Source: a virus. From it: a stretch of 25,845 bases of DNA. The stretch covers positions 1-25,845 of the IMG/VR virus record IMGVR_UViG_3300011116_000373. The stretch is one strand, 5' to 3'. The notes beneath the pieces are model-generated. The model saw only the letters and a list, made by a program, of their open reading frames with translations, made no database searches and was not told the DNA's origin. This document shows positions 8,622 to 16,003 of this stretch, in pieces. A program made the position numbers and the translations under genes. Numbering within the stretch: position 1 is the first letter of the stretch; each line of letters opens with the position of its first letter.

Positions 8622-8848
8622 AGCTTGTATGCCACAACAGAACCACTGGCAAGCGTGATGCTGGTAAAGACACCGCACAACTCGCAACTAGGGTCAAGTT
8701 TGACGGAAGTCAATGCATTGCCGGTGTAATCCATTGCCGTCAGGCTGGCAATCACAGTGCCAGCTTCAAGCGATACAATCTCACCAAAGCGGCCAGTATG
8801 AGCAGCTGTGTCTTTGATGTATTCAGCACCTGCGTATTCGTCGCTCAT
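8618..8848 (-). CDS. Small structural-module protein, paralog A
   Basis: A 76-residue protein, MSDEYAGAEYIKDTAAHTGR and onward, ending SVVAYKL. It is paralogous to the gene just downstream: both have MSD at the N-terminus, TGRF, a threonine-rich strand, G-x-AL, GVFTS, and end AYKL. It contains two close cysteines (CELC), which the twin lacks at that point. It overlaps the connector gene stop by 4 bp and the twin start by 4 bp. Function unknown; a small capsid-surface or neck protein is plausible from context. Confidence 0.75.
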   Translation of the reverse strand: MSDEYAGAEYIKDTAAHTGRFGEIVSLEAGTVIASLTAMDYTGNALTSVKLDPSCELCGVFTSITLASGSVVAYKL

Positions 8849-9411
8849 GATCTGCGGATAGAGAAGTTGCCTGGTCCACTGATTCTAAGGCCAGTTAGAT
8901 AGCGTTCGTACAATGGCGGAACACGATCAGCACCTGTTGCCGATGCACTGGCACCAGCGGTAGTAACACTAAGGCTGCCGATGCTGACGGATTTGTAATC
9001 TTCCAGGCCACTTAAGGCCATGCCATCTTTATTGTTGTTCAGGTAAATGGCCAATACAACTTGCGCATACTTAATGCGATCAGGGATTTCAGTATCGGTG
9101 TAGTAGTCCGTCGTAATTCGAAACGGAAAGCCAACCGTATAGGTATTGATATAGGTATCAGGTTTGCGGACACCAGTGCGGGGCCACTGCAGGGCTTGTG
9201 TATCTGTAACACGAGCACCTAGAAACCGCTCACGGTCTATCCGTTGCGTGGCAGTATAAAGTGCACGATTCTTTTGATCAGTGGTAGCAGATGCCCAAGC
9301 AGTTACATCATCATCCTCTACAAAACCATCAATGATGGTCTGTGCATCAGCCAGCGTCAGATAGGAGTTTGCGCTTGCTGACCCTACGGTTGCGTTGATT
9401 GTTACTGCCAT
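8845..9411 (-). CDS. Head-tail connector / DnaT-like family protein
   Basis: A 188-residue protein. 'GSASANSYLTLADAQTII', 'RALYTATQRIDRERFLGAR', 'LQWPRTG' and 'PDRIKYAQVVLAIYL' are the standard pattern of the phage head-tail connector family (gp6-like, often labelled DnaT-like ssDNA-binding in databases). These form the ring below the portal. The C-terminus 'VPPLYERYLTGL' also fits. It follows a small ORF with which it overlaps by 65 bp, and couples to the small paralog pair by a 4 bp overlap. Confidence 0.88.
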   Translation of the reverse strand: MAVTINATVGSASANSYLTLADAQTIIDGFVEDDDVTAWASATTDQKNRALYTATQRIDRERFLGARVTDTQALQWPRTGVRKPDTYINTYTVGFPFRITTDYYTDTEIPDRIKYAQVVLAIYLNNNKDGMALSGLEDYKSVSIGSLSVTTAGASASATGADRVPPLYERYLTGLRISGPGNFSIRRS

Positions 9412-9523
9412 CGGTTGTTACCTCTGGTTCTAGTGTAGGCGCAGGTTCTGGCATAGAAAGAGAGGCCGCCGCGCTAGCAGCAGCCTCCTTTTCACGTTGC
9501 CTGCGAAAGGCGAACAGACCCAT
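9347..9523 (-). CDS. Small protein of unknown function
   Basis: A 58-residue frame found by hand. It starts at ATG 9523, five bases after the stop of the candidate decoration protein, and ends at TGA 9349-9347, inside the connector gene (65 bp overlap in another frame). The sequence starts MGLFAFRRQREKEAAASAAA, has a Pro/Glu-rich middle and a basic tail (NQRNRRVSKRK). The close spacing and the otherwise empty 117 bp gap support it. The long overlap and low complexity count against it. No recognised family. Confidence 0.5.
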   Translation of the reverse strand: MGLFAFRRQREKEAAASAAASLSMPEPAPTLEPEVTTDGSNNQRNRRVSKRKLLSDAG

Positions 9524-9528
9524 AAGGA

Positions 9529-9915
9529 TCAGCCAGCCTTGCGGTACAGGGTAATGGCGCTACTGCTAGCAACATAGCCCACGAAGGTGCCAGAGGATGC
9601 AGCAGCCACAGTGGCGGAACCACTGACGGTGACATTAGTGCCACCGGCGACAGTCAAGGCATAGATCGAAGCAGCGAGATTTACGAAAGTAATCTCAAAG
9701 GTTTGACCGACCTTGTTATTGATGCCAAGTTCCGCAAGGATCAAGGCAGCAGTAGCAGTCGTATAGGTCCGTGCAGCCGTGGGGGTCACGGTCACGATGG
9801 ACTCAATGCACTGCGCAGCGGTCAGCGTAGTGGCCGCATCAGTACCAGCAACAATGGTCTTGGTCTGGGTAAGACGACCAAAGTTGGGATCTTGAAGCTC
9901 AAAAACAGATGCCAT
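9529..9915 (-). CDS. Candidate capsid decoration protein
   Basis: A 128-residue protein directly downstream of the major capsid gene (11 bp gap). It starts MASVFELQDPNFGRLTQTKT and is very rich in Thr, Ala, Ser, Val and Gly, with alternating hydrophobic strands and no Cys, suggesting an all-beta fold. Its position is where many siphophages encode a head decoration protein. I see no signature residues, so a head fibre or other accessory capsid protein is equally possible. Confidence 0.6.
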   Translation of the reverse strand: MASVFELQDPNFGRLTQTKTIVAGTDAATTLTAAQCIESIVTVTPTAARTYTTATAALILAELGINNKVGQTFEITFVNLAASIYALTVAGGTNVTVSGSATVAAASSGTFVGYVASSSAITLYRKAG

Positions 9916-9926
9916 GGTCAGTTACC

Positions 9927-10955
9927 TCAATCGAAGTTGGAGGCGTTAGTAGCGCGGACGATCCCAAGGTTTTTGAGTTCGTACACTTTCGACCAGTTGC
10001 CCACGGTTTCCAGTTGAGCGCGAGTCGGGTTGGTGGTGGTCACCCCCCACTTGGCGCCAACAGGATGGTAAACGTAGTGCAGGTCGATGGACATGGCATC
10101 GCTCTTGGCGAGGATGTCACGATCAGTTTCGGTCTGCATTGCCATCTGCTCACCAGAGGCAACAGCGCCTTGGGTGAAGAAGTAGGTGGCATATTTTGTG
10201 CTGCTTCCAGAACCGGAAGTTTGCACATCATCAGACACGATCACGCGCAGACCCATGTAGGTCGGCACGGTCACCTCACCGCCATAGGCAGCAACCAAGG
10301 AACCACCGGATTGGGTGGTGCTGGTGCCACGTGCTTCAGCAGTTGACACATAGTCAATTGCCTTGCGCTCAACCAAGTCGTAATAGACCTTGGAGTGCAT
10401 GCAAACAGCAGCCAGTTTGTCGCCTTGATCACCCAGCAGGCTGCGGGCTTGTGCAACGTGACGGGGGCTAAGCGTGGTAGGGGTATCACCCGAACCACCA
10501 TCAATGGTCAGGTCAAAGAAAGCAGCAGAGCTGGTGCTGCTGGCCACACCACCAAACACACCGCCAAGGCAGGACAGCAGGTCCTTTTGGCGTTGGTTGG
10601 CAACATAGTCGGCAATCTTGGCGCCAATGGCAGCCATAGGGTCAGAACCAGCAGCCAAGGCAGCCAGGTCACGAGCCTCAAAAGCACGACCACGGTGCAG
10701 GATCACGCCAACTTGCTTGTCAGCAGTGATTTTGCCGGGGATCAGGCTGCTGCTATCAGACAGCACCTCGAAGTCACCGGACAGATTGGCCTTCCAGAAA
10801 GGCACGTTAATGAAATCACCACCCTCGGTAGCGTTCAGCTCGGCCATCGGCTGCACCACACCGCTAGCCAGGAAGGCATCACGTTGGGTGGTTTGCTCGA
10901 TGACGTAAGGCGTAAAAACCTCGGGGATGATGATGTCAGAGCGAAGAGTCGCCAT
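9927..10955 (-). CDS. Major capsid protein
   Basis: A 342-residue major capsid protein. Signatures are 'SDIIIPEVFTPYVIEQTTQRDAF' at the N-terminus, 'GDFINVPFWKANLSGDFEVLSD' at ~45-67, 'KITADKQVGVILHRGRAFEARDLAALAAGSDPMAAI' at ~75-110, and 'YYDLVERKAIDYV'. This is the gp13-like major coat protein group (HK97-type fold expected) seen in siphophages with a separate scaffold gene. There is no N-terminal delta domain, consistent with the separate scaffold upstream. An SD-like GGTGAT precedes the ATG by about 6 bases. Confidence 0.95.
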   Translation of the reverse strand: MATLRSDIIIPEVFTPYVIEQTTQRDAFLASGVVQPMAELNATEGGDFINVPFWKANLSGDFEVLSDSSSLIPGKITADKQVGVILHRGRAFEARDLAALAAGSDPMAAIGAKIADYVANQRQKDLLSCLGGVFGGVASSTSSAAFFDLTIDGGSGDTPTTLSPRHVAQARSLLGDQGDKLAAVCMHSKVYYDLVERKAIDYVSTAEARGTSTTQSGGSLVAAYGGEVTVPTYMGLRVIVSDDVQTSGSGSSTKYATYFFTQGAVASGEQMAMQTETDRDILAKSDAMSIDLHYVYHPVGAKWGVTTTNPTRAQLETVGNWSKVYELKNLGIVRATNASNFD

Positions 10956-11039
10956 GATTGATCACCAGAATGGGTTAACGGATGTGGGCGCAGCCCTAGG
11001 CTCAGTGCGGCGCAGCCATCACGAGCAGACGGTTACAGC

Positions 11040-11720
11040 TTAGCGGTTAGCTGTAGCTTTCATTCTTTCATACAAATCACGATCTGTCTTAAACAATCGT
11101 GCTTGTTCAGTCAAATTAAAGCTATCTCGATTGAAGGGATTAGTCATACCAGCCGGGATGCTGCCGCCATTGCTGCCGCCAGATGGTGCCCCGCTACCTT
11201 GTGGCTTGGGTTGCTTTTGCATCCATGCAGGCAGGGTTTTTGCCCATTCCGCAACGGGTTTACGCTCATAACCATCGACCACTACAACGGTGCCATCAGC
11301 TTCACGCTCGATGGACTCTGGCTTCAGTTTGGTTTTTAGTACCATGTCAGGGTCATGCACGATCTCAGCCAATGCCGTCACCGCAGGCGTGACCAGCTCT
11401 AACTCGCGCACGCGGGATTCAAGTTCGGTGATCCTGGCATCCTTGGCGGCAGTTGCCTCCCGGAATTGCTGTTCTAGCTGCTGGCGTGCTTCGGTGTATT
11501 TACCTTGGGATTCAAGTTGCTGTTGCTCGTAGCTGCGTTTGAACTCAAGCAACTCATCTACGTTGACACCATCAGGCACTGAAGGTGCTTTTTTGGCTGC
11601 ACGTAGTTCAGCGATCAGTTCTTTGTTTTTGCGTTCCAGTGCTTCGATGCTGCGTTGCAGCATTTCATTATTGTCACCCCCGGTAGCCGCAGGCTCCTGG
11701 GTTTGTGTTTCATCAGACAT
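11040..11720 (-). CDS. Capsid scaffolding protein
   Basis: A 226-residue acidic/coiled-coil protein immediately upstream of the major capsid gene. Residues ~20-110 are a long heptad-like helix rich in Glu, Gln, Lys and Arg ('IEALERKNKELIAELRAAK', 'YTEARQQLEQQFREATAAKD'). A Gly/Ser/Pro linker lies at ~175-190, followed by 'NPFNRDSFNLTEQARLFKTDRDLYERMKA', a C-terminal motif common in phage scaffolds. Scaffolds co-assemble with coat protein and leave during maturation. An 84 bp gap with no gene separates it from the capsid gene. Confidence 0.87.
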   Translation of the reverse strand: MSDETQTQEPAATGGDNNEMLQRSIEALERKNKELIAELRAAKKAPSVPDGVNVDELLEFKRSYEQQQLESQGKYTEARQQLEQQFREATAAKDARITELESRVRELELVTPAVTALAEIVHDPDMVLKTKLKPESIEREADGTVVVVDGYERKPVAEWAKTLPAWMQKQPKPQGSGAPSGGSNGGSIPAGMTNPFNRDSFNLTEQARLFKTDRDLYERMKATANR

Positions 11721-11771
11721 GGATAAGCCGCAGGCTTAATTACGCTGCCATCGTAGTGGTTTGTTCGCACC

Positions 11772-11972
11772 GTGTCAAAACGTGAGTGGGATACCCCCAT
11801 CCGTGAGCCATGGAATCCATTGATCAAACAAGTGCTGAATGCAATTGATCGACACGAGGATTTATATCGTCAAACTGGCAGTGGCTGGCATGCGGCTAAG
11901 GCGCAGGATCTACGTTGGTATGTAGCGGAACTAAAGGATTGGATTCACCAGCAGGAACAGGTCACCATTTGA
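11772..11972 (+). CDS. Small unknown protein on the opposite strand within the head module
   Basis: A 66-residue protein from a GTG start, the only plus-strand gene supported in the left 21 kb. The sequence is protein-like rather than a shadow: Trp-rich and amphipathic, starting SKREWDTPIREPWNPLIKQV and continuing with 'RHEDLYRQTGSGWHAAKAQDLRWYVAELKDWI'. It is divergent from the scaffold gene, and its 3' end overlaps the 3' end of the minus-strand 91-residue gene by 11 bp. I see no clear promoter or SD. Family not recognised; probably helical. Confidence 0.65.
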   Translation: MSKREWDTPIREPWNPLIKQVLNAIDRHEDLYRQTGSGWHAAKAQDLRWYVAELKDWIHQQEQVTI

Positions 11973-12237
11973 CCTTGTCCGCCCAAAATGCAGCCGACAT
12001 CTTACCTTTAGCGATATTCTCGGCATGACGCGCTTTGAATGATGCCCGTCTGGCCTTCGCTGCTGCTGATTCTCCTTTTTGCGCTGGTGAGCCTGATACG
12101 CCCTGCTGGCCAAACCTAATCAGCTTGACGGTTTCACCTTCCTTGGCTAGTACCGCGTGTGATTTAGTTGGATGCGATGGCGTCCGCTTCGGCTTGTTGT
12201 AGCCGTCGAATTGTTCACCCCGATAGGTAATGCTCAT
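11962..12237 (-). CDS. Small basic phage protein (DUF6321-like)
   Basis: A 91-residue basic protein: start MSITYRGEQFDGYNKPKRTP, then 'GETVKLIRFGQQGVSGSPA', 'RRASFKARHAENIAKGKMSAAFWADKVKW'. I recognise this layout as a small protein family common in aquatic phages (DUF6321, from memory). Function is unknown; its constant association with head genes and high charge suggest a nucleic-acid- or capsid-related role. It couples by an ATGA overlap to the tiny gene upstream and meets the plus-strand gene tail-to-tail. Confidence 0.82.
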   Translation of the reverse strand: MSITYRGEQFDGYNKPKRTPSHPTKSHAVLAKEGETVKLIRFGQQGVSGSPAQKGESAAAKARRASFKARHAENIAKGKMSAAFWADKVKW

Positions 12238-12398
12238 TTGCGTTTAGGTTTTTTAGCGGTCTTGGCAGCAGCCTTAAAATCAGCGGCACTCGGGCGATCA
12301 GGATCACCTTTGCGTGACATGCGTTCCTTGCTGCCAGCTTCAATGCGTTTGCGCTTGGCGTTGATATTGGCGTAAAGACCAGGCTTTTTGGATTTCAT
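12234..12398 (-). CDS. Tiny very basic phage protein
   Basis: A 54-residue protein found by hand: MKSKKPGLYANINAKRKRIE, then AGSKERMSRKGDPDRPSAAD and a Lys-rich tail. 'KKPGLYANI-AKRKRIxAGSxExMR' is a pattern I recognise from small proteins in many aquatic phages. It has 4-base start/stop overlaps on both sides (ATGA at 12398 and at 12237), strong support that it is real. Very high Lys/Arg content suggests DNA or RNA binding; role unknown. Confidence 0.85.
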   Translation of the reverse strand: MKSKKPGLYANINAKRKRIEAGSKERMSRKGDPDRPSAADFKAAAKTAKKPKRK

Positions 12399-12586
12399 TT
12401 CTTTTTGCCTTTCTTCATTGGCTTGGCCATACCAGCTTCGCTCAATGCAATAGCGATAGCTTGCTTACGGCTTTTGACCTTTGGACCCTTGCCGGGACCT
12501 GGTTTGCCGCTTTGCAGTGTTCCCCGTTTGTACTCGCCCATCACCTTGCCCACTTTCTTCTGGGCTGCAGTCATCTTCTTGGCCAT
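12395..12586 (-). CDS. Small basic phage protein (DUF6496-like)
   Basis: A 63-residue basic protein, MAKKMTAAQKKVGKVMGEYK and then 'GPKVKSRKQAIAIALSEAGMAK' with a poly-Lys end. The 'GxKVKSRKQAIAIALSEAG' block is the hallmark of the DUF6496-type small proteins of phages and bacteria. Function unknown. It is translated in tandem with the following 54-residue gene (ATGA overlap) and lies in an overlapping frame with the end of the upstream 91-residue frame. Confidence 0.85.
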   Translation of the reverse strand: MAKKMTAAQKKVGKVMGEYKRGTLQSGKPGPGKGPKVKSRKQAIAIALSEAGMAKPMKKGKKK

Positions 12587-12740
12587 TGCCGCTAACTGGA
12601 AACTGCACTAATGCTAAGCCGCTGCGGTCATACCATCCAGCTGTGCCATCAGGGTGCTGGATGTATCGCGCTTCGATGCCGTCTTGCAGCATGAAATCAG
12701 TTGACCTGCGGCCATCGGTGTAGGTATATCTAAGGTCCAT
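12465..12740 (-). CDS. Small unknown protein with a long overlap
   Basis: A 91-residue frame whose ATG overlaps the end of the head morphogenesis gene by 11 bp. The first ~52 residues look like a true protein (MDLRYTYTDGRRSTDFMLQD, then 'IQHPDGTAGWYDRSGLALVQFPV'). The last ~40 lie within the DUF6496-like gene in another frame and are low-complexity and polar. Either the gene really ends inside its neighbour (122 bp overlap) or an ancestral stop was lost. Without it the region 12587-12740 would be empty. Function unknown. Confidence 0.6.
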   Translation of the reverse strand: MDLRYTYTDGRRSTDFMLQDGIEARYIQHPDGTAGWYDRSGLALVQFPVSGNGQEDDCSPEESGQGDGRVQTGNTAKRQTRSRQGSKGQKP

Positions 12741-13917
12741 AACGTGCCTTGAGTTGGTCTAACGTTAGCTCAGAACCATCATCACGCACCAGTTTGGCGA
12801 TGGCATTGGTTGGCCCATACTTATTGACCAGCTTGTCAAAATAAACGACCTTGCTGGCGCCTAATGCTTTGGCCTTGGTTGGCGTATCTTGCTTGGCAAG
12901 CCATTGGCCGTAGGTTTCATTAGCTGGCACCTGACCACCTGCTGCAGCACGTGTTCCTTGCGGTGGTGGTGTGAATCCTAGGGCTTTGTAATCAATAACC
13001 GGAACAGTTGTTGATCGGCAGTTGAAATGCTGCGGCGGCATTGGACCTTTGCCGTATTCAAATTCACGACCATCAAGTGCACGACAAATGCTGCTGGTGC
13101 GGGTATCCAATGTGGCCACATAGCGATAACGCGGTGTGATGTCCTGGTTAGCTTCATAAACCTGCTGACTTGCGGTATTGGCCACTTGGTTGATGCTTGT
13201 GCGAACTAGGGCCATGACTTGATTATTAGCTACTGCAGTGGCCTGCCCACCTGCTGCGATCAGTTGCTTTGTGGTTTTAGCGCGTTCACCAAATTGCAGG
13301 TTGCCTATTAGCCGCTTGGCAATATCAGGCGTCGGTTCACCCGTAAGCAGTCCCTGCCTTACTACCTGCGAAAACCGCTCAGCTTGATCAACAGCAATAC
13401 CACGAAATGCTTTAGATACAACCTCGCCATTCGGAAGCGTGATCGTTGCACCTTGAGCAGCAGTAAGGCTAAAGGTCTGCGGTGCACCTTGCACAGCAGC
13501 AAATAAGTCATCACTTAAGGCAACCACATTAAGTTGCGTTGGGTCAGTGGTAACAACTGATTGCGCAAATTGCGGGCTGATTTCAACGGTGCGCACTGCA
13601 TCACGAGCACCGGCTGGCAGGGCCTTGCGTAATTCTTCTGCTACAAATTCTGACTGCAACTGGGCAATGCCTTGCAACTCACGGGCAGTTAGTTCAGTGC
13701 TATCTCCGGCCCAGGTGGCCAGTGAATCCTTCAGTTGCGCCAAAATGGCACGCAATCTTGCAGCTTTAACTGGTGCAGCAAGTTCATCAATTGTACGCAA
13801 TTGGTTTACTGCATCAATAATGATGTCGTTATATGCATTGATGACGCGACGGCCAACGCTATTGCTAAACCTATTCAGGTCAATGGCATTGCGATATAGC
13901 GCTTCTGGTGTCGTCAT
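12730..13917 (-). CDS. Head morphogenesis protein (Mu gpF / SPP1 gp7-like)
   Basis: A 395-residue protein with an N-terminal helical part and the conserved Mu-F domain near residues 235-320: 'ALVRTSINQVANTASQQVYEANQ', 'YVATLDTRTSSICRALDGREF' and 'PMPPQHFNCRSTTVPV'. The two cysteines in CRALDG and FNCRST are typical of the family. These minor head proteins sit inside the capsid near the portal and take part in assembly or DNA ejection. It overlaps the preceding small gene stop by 4 bp. The C-terminus may carry a short extra domain ('QWLAKQDTPTKAKALGASKVVYFDKLV'), also common in such proteins. Confidence 0.92.
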   Translation of the reverse strand: MTTPEALYRNAIDLNRFSNSVGRRVINAYNDIIIDAVNQLRTIDELAAPVKAARLRAILAQLKDSLATWAGDSTELTARELQGIAQLQSEFVAEELRKALPAGARDAVRTVEISPQFAQSVVTTDPTQLNVVALSDDLFAAVQGAPQTFSLTAAQGATITLPNGEVVSKAFRGIAVDQAERFSQVVRQGLLTGEPTPDIAKRLIGNLQFGERAKTTKQLIAAGGQATAVANNQVMALVRTSINQVANTASQQVYEANQDITPRYRYVATLDTRTSSICRALDGREFEYGKGPMPPQHFNCRSTTVPVIDYKALGFTPPPQGTRAAAGGQVPANETYGQWLAKQDTPTKAKALGASKVVYFDKLVNKYGPTNAIAKLVRDDGSELTLDQLKARYGP

Positions 13918-14177
13918 CCAAGTAACCCAAGCTGATCAGGTTGATATTGAGATCGAATGCTTACATCAGCGCCACGGGCAAGTGCACCGCTCACCGCTGC
14001 TGCAAATGCATCAAAGCCATTTTGGCCATCTTCCATGATGACCATTTCGTCCACTTCATCGGCCTTTCCATGGCGGTAATACTTCATGCGCACCACTGCA
14101 AGTACCTCATCGGGTAATTCACAGAGGTGATAATCAATTCCCGGTCTGCGTGGTTTCTTGGGTTCCACCAAAATCAT
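13914..14177 (-). CDS. Small unknown protein between portal and head morphogenesis genes
   Basis: An 87-residue protein if started at ATG 14177 (MILVEPKKPRRPGIDYHLCE). The frame stays open upstream to 14234, giving 106 residues, but that part lies in the portal 3' end and reads as a frame shadow. Even the chosen start overlaps the portal gene by 44 bp. Visible parts are 'ELPDEVLAVVRMKYYRHGKADEVDEM' and a C-terminus 'DQLGLLG'. It probably has mixed alpha/beta structure. No known family recognised. It overlaps the next gene by 4 bp. Confidence 0.65.
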   Translation of the reverse strand: MILVEPKKPRRPGIDYHLCELPDEVLAVVRMKYYRHGKADEVDEMVIMEDGQNGFDAFAAAVSGALARGADVSIRSQYQPDQLGLLG

Positions 14178-15579
14178 TAGGGTTACCAACCAGTCTGTCA
14201 GGTGATCCAGCAGACGGTACATCAAGACCCGCATTGGAAGTAGCCGCCAGTTCTTCTTCTACATCAAAGTTATCGCCTAGGACATCGCCTTCGGCAAGTT
14301 CGGTCAGCAGTGTTTCTTGCGTGATGGTGCCAGCGGTGTAAAGCGCTAGTAGAGACTGGATGTCTTGCGGTTCAAGACGTGCGCCAAGGAAGTCGCGGTT
14401 GACATAAGCGCTGCCAGCTGCTGTTTCGTTGCCGAGGTACTGCGCATGGTATTGCAGACTGTTGTCAATCATGTCTTGCACGTTTTGTGCAATAACCATC
14501 ATGGTGCTGTCGCCTTGGCTGCGATCAATTTGCTTTGATGCAGCAGTTTCTGCCGTTAGCTTTTGGCCAAGCACTGCAGATAAACCGAGTTCATTGATTT
14601 GCGCTGCAAGTTGCTCAAGCCTGCGGAATTGCGCTTCAAAGCTGCGGCCAGCGGGTTCAATGTATTCAGCACGGCCATCAGCAGGAAATGCAATGGCTTC
14701 ACCAGGGCCTGCACTGACTTCCTCAGCGGCAGACGGGAAACCATAAAACGCCAGCATCGGCACGGCACTGATATGAAGCTGGTTGTCAAGATCAGATTGG
14801 ATCTGATAGGTCTTGAGATTTAGCTCGGCAATGTCTTCCAGCGGTGGCCGTGATTCCATCATGCCATGACGTTGTGCATAGGCAACACTGAATGGAATCT
14901 CGCTAAGGCTGGTGCGGCCTTCATCAACCACTTTGAAATCACCATTGTCTTGCCGTTGATGAAGACGAAATTCACCAGGCGTTAGAACACGAATCTGCTC
15001 TACTGCTTTTTCGCCATATTCACCATCAGGAACAACAACAGTTTCCTGCAACCGCAATTGGGTTAATACCTGAGCGCCTTCTTTTGTTTCAGTGCGCCAA
15101 CCAAGAATCTGCCGTGGCGTGTAGGTCACCCAATAGGGTCGACCCCCATCAGACGGTGCATCCACCAAGCAACCAATGTGGCCATAACGGACCATTTTGC
15201 GGGTTGTTTCATAGGTCCAGACATTGAGATCATTACCTTGAAGGTCAACATCAAATAACTGCTCGCGGATGATGTCAGCAGTTTCATCAAGCCGCACGGG
15301 CTTGCGAGTTAGCATGCCAGCCAACATGCGTTCTAGACGGATGTAATACGGCGGGCAAACGCTACGTGCTAGACGGTTGTCATAGGACTCATCTAGCTCA
15401 CGTGGTTCTTGGGGCAGGTAACGGCGATGCTTTTTACGCATGCCATAGGTGCCTTGCAGCAGGTCTTCAATCAGGATCCAATGCGGCTCTTGGGCATACC
15501 ATGCCGTGTTGGGATCATTGACCTGCGAAACAGTCCGCTGCGCCAGTGGCCGGTCGTAGAAGTTATATCCGGTGTACAC
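14134..15579 (-). CDS. Portal protein (DUF4055 type)
   Basis: A 481-residue portal protein from GTG 15579. Signatures are the N-terminal 'RRYLPQEPRELDESYDNRLARS', 'MLAGMLTRKPV', 'YGHIGCLVDAPSDGGRPYWVTYTPRQILGWR', and the central 'LNLKTYQIQSDLDNQLHISAVPML...GFP', followed by 'SKQIDRSQGDSTMM'. This is the DUF4055 portal family that often goes with a Mu-F-like gene. The dodecameric portal is the DNA channel and terminase docking site. No SD is evident before the GTG; the frame stays open a little further upstream but without a better start. Confidence 0.92.
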   Translation of the reverse strand: MYTGYNFYDRPLAQRTVSQVNDPNTAWYAQEPHWILIEDLLQGTYGMRKKHRRYLPQEPRELDESYDNRLARSVCPPYYIRLERMLAGMLTRKPVRLDETADIIREQLFDVDLQGNDLNVWTYETTRKMVRYGHIGCLVDAPSDGGRPYWVTYTPRQILGWRTETKEGAQVLTQLRLQETVVVPDGEYGEKAVEQIRVLTPGEFRLHQRQDNGDFKVVDEGRTSLSEIPFSVAYAQRHGMMESRPPLEDIAELNLKTYQIQSDLDNQLHISAVPMLAFYGFPSAAEEVSAGPGEAIAFPADGRAEYIEPAGRSFEAQFRRLEQLAAQINELGLSAVLGQKLTAETAASKQIDRSQGDSTMMVIAQNVQDMIDNSLQYHAQYLGNETAAGSAYVNRDFLGARLEPQDIQSLLALYTAGTITQETLLTELAEGDVLGDNFDVEEELAATSNAGLDVPSAGSPDRLVGNPNDFGGTQETTQTGN

Positions 15580-15602
15580 AGCGGACCCACTATTTGATGA
15601 GT

Positions 15603-15725
15603 TTATTTTACGTGACAGGAGTGTGCAAATGTAGCTTGATCGCGGCCATCAACGCGGCCAGCGGTGTAGACGGCAAATAGCAGCACTAAGACGCCGATGC
15701 GGTTGATCCAAGGGTTTCTGATCAT
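15603..15725 (-). CDS. Small single-span membrane protein
   Basis: A 40-residue protein from ATG 15725, four bases after the upstream gene's stop: MIRNPWINRIGVLVLLFAVY then TAGRVDGRDQATFAHSCHVK. One hydrophobic segment at ~10-22 suggests a membrane span. The frame is open upstream to 15806, but that part overlaps the previous gene and is probably not translated. A holin-like or other membrane role is possible, but nothing specific is seen. It lies between terminase and portal genes. Confidence 0.55.
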   Translation of the reverse strand: MIRNPWINRIGVLVLLFAVYTAGRVDGRDQATFAHSCHVK

Positions 15726-15729
15726 GGGT

Positions 15730-15921
15730 TCAAGCGAGCGCAAGACGCACGCGATAACGGGTGATGTTGAGCCGCTCTGCAATGCGGCGCTGGCTGTGAC
15801 CAGCACGGCGAAGAATACGAATGCGGCGATCAGTGGAAGCTGTAAGCCAGTCGATCAAGGCGACCAGAACCAGTAGCGGTAGGAGCAGCTTCCAGATCAC
15901 CAGGAATGTGGTGGAGATCAT
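15730..15921 (-). CDS. Small membrane-anchored protein with helix-turn-helix-like C-terminus
   Basis: A 63-residue protein from ATG 15921 (the frame extends to 15969; the shorter start gives a clean hydrophobic N-terminus). Residues ~2-24 (MISTTFLVIWKLLLPLLVLV) form a membrane segment. Residues ~30-63, 'RRIRILRRAGHSQRRIAERLNITRYRVRLALA', look like a resolvase/HTH-type helix-turn-helix. A membrane span plus HTH in so short a protein is unusual. It lies next to the terminase; a role in DNA docking or regulation is speculation. Confidence 0.68.
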   Translation of the reverse strand: MISTTFLVIWKLLLPLLVLVALIDWLTASTDRRIRILRRAGHSQRRIAERLNITRYRVRLALA

Positions 15922-16003
15922 GGGTGGAATGCGAGTGGTGCCCTCTCGGGCATGACCTAATAATGTCACCCCGTGCGGCCGTGATCAACCCTTGTTGCAA
16001 ACC

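Noticed and set aside
8622-8687. Upstream extension of paralog B (105 residues)
   Set aside because: The extra residues come from the frame-shadow of the preceding gene; the ATGA start at 8621 gives the MSD start shared with its twin.
10395-10961. A plus-strand frame of 188 codons opposite the major capsid gene
   Set aside because: Long antisense shadow with no protein-like pattern; the capsid gene on the other strand is unambiguous.
10956-11039. A terminator between scaffold and capsid genes
   Set aside because: Only a short 4 bp stem and direct GGCTGCGCC repeats are present; no stable hairpin with a T-run.
14178-14234. Longer start for the small gene after the portal
   Set aside because: The extra 19 residues overlap the portal coding end and read as shadow.
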